Part shown: piece after piece, positions 57,036 to 64,000 of the stretch
How the letters are laid out: each line of letters begins with the position of its first letter
Position numbering within the stretch: the stretch's first letter is position 1
Source: Triticum aestivum
Taxonomy: Eukaryota > Streptophyta > Magnoliopsida > Poales > Poaceae
Assembly: GCF_018294505.1 (NCBI RefSeq)
Contig: NC_057798.1
Coordinates: forward strand, 373,612,839 to 373,676,838
Direction of reading: 5' to 3'
DNA: 64,000 nucleotides
The notes under the pieces: generated by a model
What the model saw: the letters and a program-made list of their open reading frames with translations, nothing else
Told to the model about the DNA's origin: nothing
Databases searched by the model: none
Position numbers and translations under genes: made by a program

Positions 57036-57442
57036 ACGAGTTGATGGGACACATCAAAAGTAGTACAGAGCATCTCCAGTGTATAGAGCCTTGCCTCTAA
57101 GGAAGGCCCCACATGGTTTGCTTATTTTTCTAAATAACGCAACAAGTCGCAATTTGTTTGTTCACCCGTGGTACACGATCCTCCATCAAGTGGACAACTA
57201 GTACATGGATGTGTCAAATTACCACGTGGGCTGCCTTTTCATACATAAATGAGCTCCACCATGTACCCGCGCGGGTGTGGTTGGGAAAGAGACATGAGTA
57301 CGTGCGCCGTGCGTGCACCTGTTCTCTTGGTGCACGTCCCCCACCTACATGTGTGTGTGAGAGAGATCAAACCTAGAGAGATGGCGTGAGCATTCGTGAT
57401 GTTTTTTGTTATGGGGTTGGGGATTTCGTGTATGTGTTTGTG

Positions 57443-59071
57443 GGAATATGTGTCGATGATATCTCAAACAAAAATGTGACACATGTAGTGTGTGTGAAAT
57501 AGATGCCTACCTATATCTATATAGAGGGGCGATCCACGAGAAGAGAGGGAGGGGTCATAGATATCGATAGAGTCAAAGAGAGGATCGAGTATGGGTGTGA
57601 GATCGATGAAGAGAGCCATCGAAATTGTGTGTGTGCACGTCAAAGATATAGGGCGACTGACCTACCGAAACGTTAGAGGGCAGAGGGCAAGTTTGTGTGT
57701 GGCAGTGAGACATGACTAGAGCGCTCAATGTATCAATATGTGTGTGTGTGGGGGGGGGATACCTAACTAGAGAGGTAGATTTACCCGTATATGTGTTGAT
57801 AAGGAGAGACCTAGCTATGTCTTGAGGGAGATCGGTTGATATCCATACATAAGTGAAGGATGGGAAATAGGTTGGGAGAGAGAGAGAGAGAGAGAGTCGG
57901 AGGGGTGGTGGAGTTGCTTCTCGGAGATGGTGGGAGGGGCCTACTAGACAAACTGAGGGTACAACTGCAATATCAAGAAGAGAGGGGAAGTGTTTCTGTG
58001 TGTGCGTGTGCGTGATAGATGTGTTGGGAGGCATGCATGGATGATGAAGGGGACCATATGTGTTTGGTAAACAGGCCTAACTAGATCAGTAGATCAATTG
58101 TTGTGTGTCGGAGGATGGGAGAGACATAACTAATGAGGTAGATTGATCAACGCGTGGCGAAAACAAGTTATAAAGGACCTAGCTAGCTATATGTATAGTG
58201 GGAGATCGGTCGGTGTACATCCATTTGTTAGAGGCAAATAAGGCCCAAAGAGATAGATATAGAGAGAGGGATGGAGCTAGGAGGTGGTGCGAGAGGCCTA
58301 CAAGATAGGGGGAGGAGTGTGCGATTGTGAGATCGATGAAAAGAGGGGCGAGAGTTCACACGCGTGTGGGACCGTATGGGAGACGTGAGTCATGGACAGA
58401 GAAAAGAGAAGATGAAAAGTGTGTGTGTATGTGGTAGGCAGACATCTATCGAGAGCTTTATTGATCTGTCTGTGTCGGAAAGAAGGAGTTCTGGAGACCG
58501 TGAAAGAACGACCTAAAGAAAATAATTAATCCACGCGATGGATAGAATTCTGTGGGAGGGGGAGGGCAAGGAGGGCATGTGCATGCATGAAAGAAAGTTA
58601 GTGCTAGCTACAAAGGTTAGAGGATATGTGTCGATGATATCTCAAACAAAAATATGATACAATGCAATGTGTGTGAAATATAGGCCAATCTATATCATAT
58701 ATAGAGGGGGCAATCCACGAGAAGAGAGGGAGGGGTCATAGATATTGATAGAGTCGAAGAGAGGATCAAGTGTGTGGGTGCAAGATTGATGAAGAGAGAC
58801 ATCGAAATTGTATGTTTGCACGTCAAATATATAGGGAGACTGACCTACCAGAACGTCAGAGGGTAGAGGGCAAGTTTGTGTTTGGCAGGGAGACATGACT
58901 AGAGCGCTCGATGTATCAATGTGTGTCTGGTGGGGGGGGGGAGGGGGAGGTCGAGACCTAACTAGAGAGGTAGATTGACTCGTATATGTGTTGAGAAGGA
59001 GAGACCTAGCTATGTCTTGAGGGAGATCGGTCGACATCCATACATAAGTGAAGGACGGGAAATAGGTTGGG

Positions 59072-59121
<50 letters not shown>

Positions 59122-59497
59122 TCGGGGGGTGGTGGAGTTGCTTCTCGGAGATGGTGGGAGGGGCCTACTAGACAAATTGAGGGTACAACTGCAATATTAA
59201 GAAGAGTGGGGATGTATTTATGTGTGTGCGTGTGCGTGATAGATGTGTCGGGAGGCATGCATGGATGATGAAGGGGACCATGTGTTTGGTAAGCACACGT
59301 AACTAGATCGTTAGATCAATTTTTGTGTGTCGGAGGAAGGAAGAGACATAACTAATGAGGTAGATCAATCGGTGCGTGGGGAAAACGAGTTATAAACGAC
59401 CTAGCTAGCTATATGTATAGTGGGAGATCCGTCGGTGTACATCCATTTGTTAGAGGCAAATAAGGCCCAGAGAGACGAATATAGAGAGAGATGGAGT
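57443..59497. repeat. Direct duplication, two units of about 0.85 kb
   Basis: Unit 1 57443-58276 and unit 2 58621-59497 share TATGTGTCGATGATATCTC at the start and GTTAGAGGCAAATAAGGCCC at the end; offset grows from 1178 to 1222 bp because of length changes in microsatellites. Between them lies about 345 bp of GA-rich single-copy sequence. Both units carry GA arrays (57875-57897 and 59083-59118), GT arrays and poly-G runs. Frames through them are low-complexity and not called. Confidence 0.85.
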
Positions 59498-59499
59498 TG

Positions 59500-59790
59500 T
59501 ACGTGTGTCTGTGCCTCGTACGTGGTTTTGCCCAGTTTTCCATGGCGAGCATCCGGTTCCATCCAGGACAGGTGTCAACCACTTTTTTCCTGTGTACCCG
59601 TACAACCCGTTCATGGGTCCGGGTAAGGGTCCGTGTTACGTGTGTGTGTGCATCATACGCGGTTTTGCGCAGTTTTCCATGGCGCGCGTCCGTTTTCGTC
59701 CACAACGGGCGTCGGCCAATTTTTTTCCCGTGTCCCCATACCGCCCGTTCTGGGTCCGTGTACGTGTGTGTGCCTCGTACGTGCGTGTGC
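59500..59790. repeat. Tandem repeat, 137-bp unit, two full copies and a partial
   Basis: GGTTTTGC(C/G)CAGTTTTCCATGGCG occurs at 59524 and 59661, and the unit's start GTGTGTGCCTCGTACGTG recurs at about 59766. It joins element I abruptly at about 59790. Confidence 0.85.
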
Positions 59791-59799
59791 CTGATGGCT

Positions 59800-61679
59800 G
59801 GCGAGCAGAGCATCGGGAGGGCACTGGCGGTAGCTGAACACTTGAGATGGTCTGTAGTGTCAAAGGTGATGGCGCACTTGGACCATCTGAGGGGATGCGA
59901 CGCTTCGAGCTTGGGAAGGGCCGCGTTCACCTCATGAGCGATCTGCTTGAAGATGCGATGAGAGGTAGGGGCCTGGGCGCCGCCTAGGATGCAAGCAATG
60001 GCGCGAGGCTCTTGGAAGCCCCCAGCCCCATCATCTTGGTGGTGGTCATCGTTCCTCCTTGGTGGCGGCGGCAGCGGAGGAAGGCCGACATTGCCCTGAG
60101 GACGGTCCTCATGAGGCTGTCCCTCCAGGGGCCATCGCGGGGCTGGGCCTTCCAGGGATCCTCACAAGGCTGGTCACGCCAGTCCTGGTGGGGGCGCGGT
60201 TGTCCCAGCGACCGCCACCATGATCTCCTCCGTGGCCGTATCCACGGTCGTTGCGCTCGAGACGGCGGCCAAGGAGCCCGTCATGGATGGCCCTGAGCTC
60301 TTGGCAGACATTGGTGTTGTGACTGTGGACTTTGTGGAAGACGCAGAACGGACGACTGCCCTTGGAGGACTCGGGGTGGTCACAGCCGCGCTTCATCTCA
60401 GGTTCGGCCACGAGCATAGCCAGGCCCTTGCGCTTCACGTTCTTAGCCTTGGCCTTCTTGTCTTCAAGATCGGCCTCCAGGAGCTCTAGGAGGGAGAGGC
60501 GACCTTCCTCTGCCCTCGCGCACTTGGTAGCCATGTTGAACATCTCAAGAGCCGAGCATAGGTCCTTGTGTATGGCGAGATCTTCCTTCATCTTGACATC
60601 CCGGACGCCATCGGTAAACACCGAAATGATGGCCTCGTCGGACACCTTAGGGATCTTGAGGCGTACGTTGGTGAAGCATTGTATTTATTTGTGCAAGGTT
60701 TCGCCTGGTTGCTGCTTGATGCGCTGCAGGTCGCCTGCTGCGGGGGCGCGGTAACGAGTGCCCTGGAAGTTAGTGATGAAGTGCTCGTGCAGCTCGTCCC
60801 AAGAAGAGATCGACACGACCGGAAGGTTCAGAAGCCACGAGCACGTGCCATCCTTGAGCACCATGGGAAACCAGTTCACTATGACCTACTCGTCGCCGTT
60901 GGCTACCTCGATACTCAGCTCGTAGAGCTGGAGGAACTCGGTGGGGTCAGGATTATCATCATAGCGTGGAGCCAGATCCGGTTTGAAGTTGCTAGGCCAC
61001 ACGACGCGGCGCAGCTCTGGAGTGAAAGCACGACATCCTGCTGCATCACAGGGGCAAGCCATAGTGGGGGAGCCTGATCTAGGCACCCGCGCACCACCGC
61101 CTCTGGCGGCACATGGCCTTGACGTGGTGGAGGTGGAAGCACACATGCCTCCCTTTGGGGCCGCTGCACCACCTGGCAACTTTCTTCATCGTGCAACGGG
61201 ATCCTGCGCTGTGGGTCGCGCTAGGGTGCCTCGCGCCTTGGCTCGGGACCCACGCCGTGTAGAGGAGGGGGAGGAGGCGAGCCATGAGCCACGTCGCTCA
61301 CCAAGGACGGCGGAGGACGAGGCGGGCGGGATGGCGTCGGGGCCTCACCGGCGGCGTTGACGAGCTCGGTGATGCGTGCCAGCCAGTCCTCATAGAGGTC
61401 ATTGGCGGGGCGGTAACACATGAGTTCCCATGCCATGAGGAGCGCAGGCTGTGCACCTGCCAGCCCGCGATGACCATGAGAAGACGAGGCCGTGGCCGGA
61501 GTGGGCGATGGAGTTGCGATGCGGCCGTCGCGCCGCACGAAGGGTGGCAGCAACGGGTCCTGCTGTTCACGAGCAGCAGGGTAGGTGGCGGCATTAGCCA
61601 CCGAGGAGGTAGTGCGGCGGGGGGCATGATTTCCCACAGGCGCCGTCTGGGCGAGCGGCCCGGTGCTCAGCACATACAC
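59800..61679 (-). pseudogene. gag: gag of element I, broken
   Basis: Starts MYVLSTGPLAQTAP at 61679; the N-terminal part includes NDLYEDWLARITELVNAAG and a Pro-rich linker. A frameshift between 61221 and 61179 precedes YDDNPDPTEFLQLYELSIEV. In-frame stops lie near 60883 and 60682 around the capsid-like block WDELHEHFITNFQGT and GDLQRIKQQPGETLHK. The 3' part is basic and contains CVFHKVHSHNTNVCQEL, a C-x2-H-type knuckle variant. The reading can be followed into HPLRWSKCAITFD at about 59890, just upstream of where protease would start. Inactive. Confidence 0.8.
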
Positions 61680-61768
61680 GATGAGTGTTGGCCATGGGAA
61701 CAGCAGAACGGCGGTGGAACGAACGGTGGAGGAGAAGCTTCGACACGCCCCCTACCCAGCGCACCAAA

Positions 61769-62642
61769 TGTCGGATTCGGGGCTCCGCTGACCCAAGGAA
61801 GGTTCGAACTCTGGGGCGTGTGTGAAGAACTCAACCTCACCAGCCAACCAGTTCGTCGCCCCCACGACCTAGCTCGATGAACAAGGAAGAAGACGGACAC
61901 AACAGTTTACCCAGGTTCGGGCCACCTTGCGGTGAAAGACCCTACTTCTGCTTTGGGTTGGATTAGCCTCACGAGGGGCTGAGGATGAACTAGTACAGAG
62001 GAAGAACAACCTCGCGTGGTTAGTCCTTGTGTGGGTGTGAGCCCAGGATTGGATCGTCCCCCACTACGATAGTGGCTAGCCCATATATATAGTGGCCTTG
62101 GTCCTCTTCCCCCAAACCGTTGGCGGGAAGGGATTGCAAAGTGGCCAATTTTGAAGGGGGGCAAGAAGTACATCCTATCCTGATGAAAGGTGGTCTTTCC
62201 CTGCAAAGCTTCTGGTCATGACGTCGTGGTGGGCTCGGTGATGACATCCATCCCGCCGTCCTGGCGGTCTTGGTCTTGTTGCACGGGAACGGAAACCTTT
62301 GGGCGATTCCTTGGGACCCCGCGCCTGCGCTTGCCTCCTTAGCACCAAATAGGAAACCTGCTGCTCTGCGCTGCTGGTGCCCACTTTGCCTTGGTCGTCA
62401 TGGCTTGTGTCACCTCGACCTCATGAGGTGGGCGCCTGCATAGGAATCTCCGCTCCTCGGGAGCCAGCCTGGGGAGGCCGCTCTCTTCGGAGGTCTTGGT
62501 GTCATCTGCCTCGCGAGGCTTGGCCCCTCGCGAGGGTCTTGTCTTGAGGTACTGAAGATGGGTCGTACCCAACCATCGATGGAGCCACGCCGTAGGCCGC
62601 AGGCAGGCAAGTTTGGGTACCCTGGTTCCCAGAACGCCAACA
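61769..62642 (-). repeat. 5' LTR of element I (874 bp)
   Basis: Ends TGTCGGATTCGGGG and GAACGCCAACA. The minus-strand leader TTTGGTGCGCTGGGTAGGGGGC follows the 61769 end, nearly the same as in element D. Resembles the LTR of A in segments such as GAGGAAGAACAACCTCGCG and GGTTCGGGCCACC. Confidence 0.85.
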
Positions 62643-62740
62643 ATATATTTGAATAAGAGATCATAGTGTTATATACCTATGCATGCATGAATATAGCGGT
62701 GATGTGCATGGTGTGGTTTTGGACATGTTATACTATAATG

Positions 62741-62965
62741 TGATAATGCATGGCGTTTGCAACTCATAACTAAATATCAAACAATCTAAAACATACTTTA
62801 TGTCGAACAATCTCACATTTTATTTGAATTTATGATAATGTGTGGCGTTTGCAGCTCACAACTAAGTATCGAACAATCTAAACTATACTATATATCGAAA
62901 AATCTCACATTTTATTTGAATTTGTGATGATGTCTGGGGTTTGCTACTCACAGCTAAATACTTGT
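62741..62965. repeat. Tandem repeat, 92-bp unit, two and a half copies
   Basis: TGATAATG starts units at 62741 and 62833, TGATGATG at 62925; each has CGAAMAATCTCACATTTTAT near its end. AT-rich. Confidence 0.85.
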
Positions 62966-63187
62966 AGGCATAGAGGGCGGGCCACCATACATTATGTGAA
63001 TAACACATTATATAGATGAGACATGGTTTAGATTATGAAGATCTAGCCAGATCTTGAAATGTACTGTGATTTGAAATCAACATAAAGTGGATTCAAAAAA
63101 TCAAGTTTGAGTTCATATAGTACACATAGTTCATATCTAACTCGATAGTAATCATGTGGTGTGCTATGAAGATAATATACAAATGAT
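62966..63187. other. AT-rich, no gene seen
   Basis: No supported feature. Confidence 0.4.
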
Positions 63188-63310
63188 GGTTTAACTTGAC
63201 AATAATGATGATTGTAGATCTTATTAAAATAGAGAAACAAATTCAAATGGTTTAACTTGACAACAATCATGATTGTAGATCTTATTCAAATAGAAAAGCA
63301 AATTCAAATT
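63188..63310. repeat. Tandem repeat, 61-bp unit, two copies
   Basis: GGTTTAACTTGACAA starts units at 63188 and 63249, each ending AAATTCAAAT. Confidence 0.85.
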
Positions 63311-63639
63311 TAGTTCATATTGAAGCGGTAGTATATATGTTTGGAATGCACTAAAATGTTCATCTGAGTAGCAGGTTGCATGCATTATACACGTAGCAAA
63401 ATATTTTAATTGAACATAAGATGGATTCAAAGTTTTGAATGGCATTTGTAGATTGAATTGATTTGGTACAGTACACGGGACTAGACTCTCTTGTGTGGTG
63501 CAAATTGATTTCTTTTTGTTTTTCTCATTAAGGAAAGTGCGAATTGCTTTGGTACAGTACACGTTAGGCTTGTCCGGAAATTTCAAACCGCGCATTGTTA
63601 TACTGAAATTTTAAGATATCTCTTTGTCTCATTGTGCTC
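63311..63639. other. AT-rich, no gene seen
   Basis: The segment TTTGGTACAGTACACG occurs at about 63461 and 63549. No supported gene. Confidence 0.4.
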
Positions 63640-64000
63640 CTAAAATTCCCTCCATCTCATCCCGCGCCTTGCTATCCAAAATTACAACAGCGCGAAAACT
63701 CCCATCTCCTGTGAAATCCCAACACACAAAATTTCCGCGATACCCCTGAACCAAAAGAACCACCTAGTTCAAATCGGTGGGGCTACTCTCGTAACTTACC
63801 CCACATTTTGGACAAGCGCATCCCGAAGCCATGGTTCCCCCCTCACATCCCCTTCGCCCCCATTCGTACGTCGAGGCTGCGAAAACCCGCGAAGCCCCAC
63901 ACCCTCCTCCGTCCTCCACCTAGCCGGAGCCTCTTCCTCGACGACATCGTCTATCACAATAGCTTGACGTACCTCATCCACCACACCGGATGAGGATCCA
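63640..64000 (+). other. Possible 5' end of a gene or gene remnant
   Basis: Composition shifts to C-rich, pyrimidine-rich sequence like a cereal 5' untranslated region. One frame from about 63808 encodes KRIPKPWFPPHIPFAPIR and SRSLFLDDIVYHNSLTYLIH before a TGA at 63991; the ATG at 63831 lies in another frame that stops at 63911-63913. Without the sequence to the right I cannot tell a real first exon from a decayed copy. Family not recognised. Confidence 0.3.

Larger units (their letters stand above)
59791..62642 (-). mobile_element. Gypsy-type retrotransposon I, 5' LTR and gag only
   Basis: Minus strand: LTR 62642-61769, primer region, gag, and the first residues before protease, then an abrupt end at about 59790. 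The LTR shares segments with the LTR of element A, so I may represent the gag that A has lost. The pol, any antisense gene and the other LTR are missing. Confidence 0.8.

Noticed and set aside
57573..59268. His/Thr- and Arg/Glu-repeat frames over GT and GA arrays
   Set aside because: Translations of simple repeats in the duplicated segment.
60012..61880. Plus-strand frames opposite the gag of element I
   Set aside because: Shadows of the minus-strand gag in GC-rich sequence. I considered an antisense gene as in A-D, but there is no TATA-start arrangement and it lies at the 5' rather than the 3' LTR.

Overview
The window looks like a gene-poor chromosomal segment of a Triticeae grass (wheat, Aegilops or barley type). 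The evidence is the density of nested gypsy-type LTR retrotransposons with TG...CA ends and 5-bp target duplications, Stowaway MITEs with CTCCCTCC termini, a CACTA-type transposon end, and GC-rich grass-style LTR leaders. I see no tRNA or rRNA gene, no CRISPR array, no bacterial-style operon, and no gene that is clearly intact and host-owned. Element names are given only where I recall them and are not database-checked.

Layout. Positions 1-5388 are the 5' end of a minus-strand gypsy element with a 4.07-kb LTR. Positions 5532-43722 are one plus-strand chromovirus (element E: LTRs, ORF0, gag, pol with chromodomain) flanked by a perfect atacg duplication. Its 5' LTR is split by a deep nest at 8458-35157. 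That insertion (element A, minus) carries an antisense gene with a B3-like domain. Element C (11262 to about 33600) sits inside A and is itself split by two later insertions, B (12820-22750, nearly complete gag-pol plus antisense gene, target duplication ccctc) and D (25092-32945, no gag-pol, only an antisense spliced gene between two LTRs). A truncated LTR (33601-34518) marks a large deletion that removed the rest of C and A. Element E itself interrupts an older related LTR (5389-5531 plus 43723-44841).

To the right of E: a truncated gypsy 5' end with a tRNA-Asp-type primer site (44842-47650); the right part of a CACTA transposon (47651-50306) that carries exon-like pieces ending in a B3-like domain; another truncated LTR (50307-51307); then a lower-copy stretch (51308-59790) with MITEs, a broken GRF zinc-finger gene, microsatellites, an approximately 0.85-kb direct duplication and short tandem repeats; a truncated minus-strand gypsy element with LTR and gag (59791-62642); and an AT-rich end with two tandem repeats and a possible gene start.

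How the parts relate. Four gypsy elements (A, B, C, D) share one architecture: gag-pol, where present, on the minus strand, and a separate gene on the opposite strand just inside the 3' LTR. Three of these genes have a clear TATA-like box 90-110 bp before the ATG and three have splice-like junctions. Element D keeps only this antisense gene between its LTRs. Most open frames here are broken by stops or frameshifts; the youngest insertions (B, D) are the best preserved.
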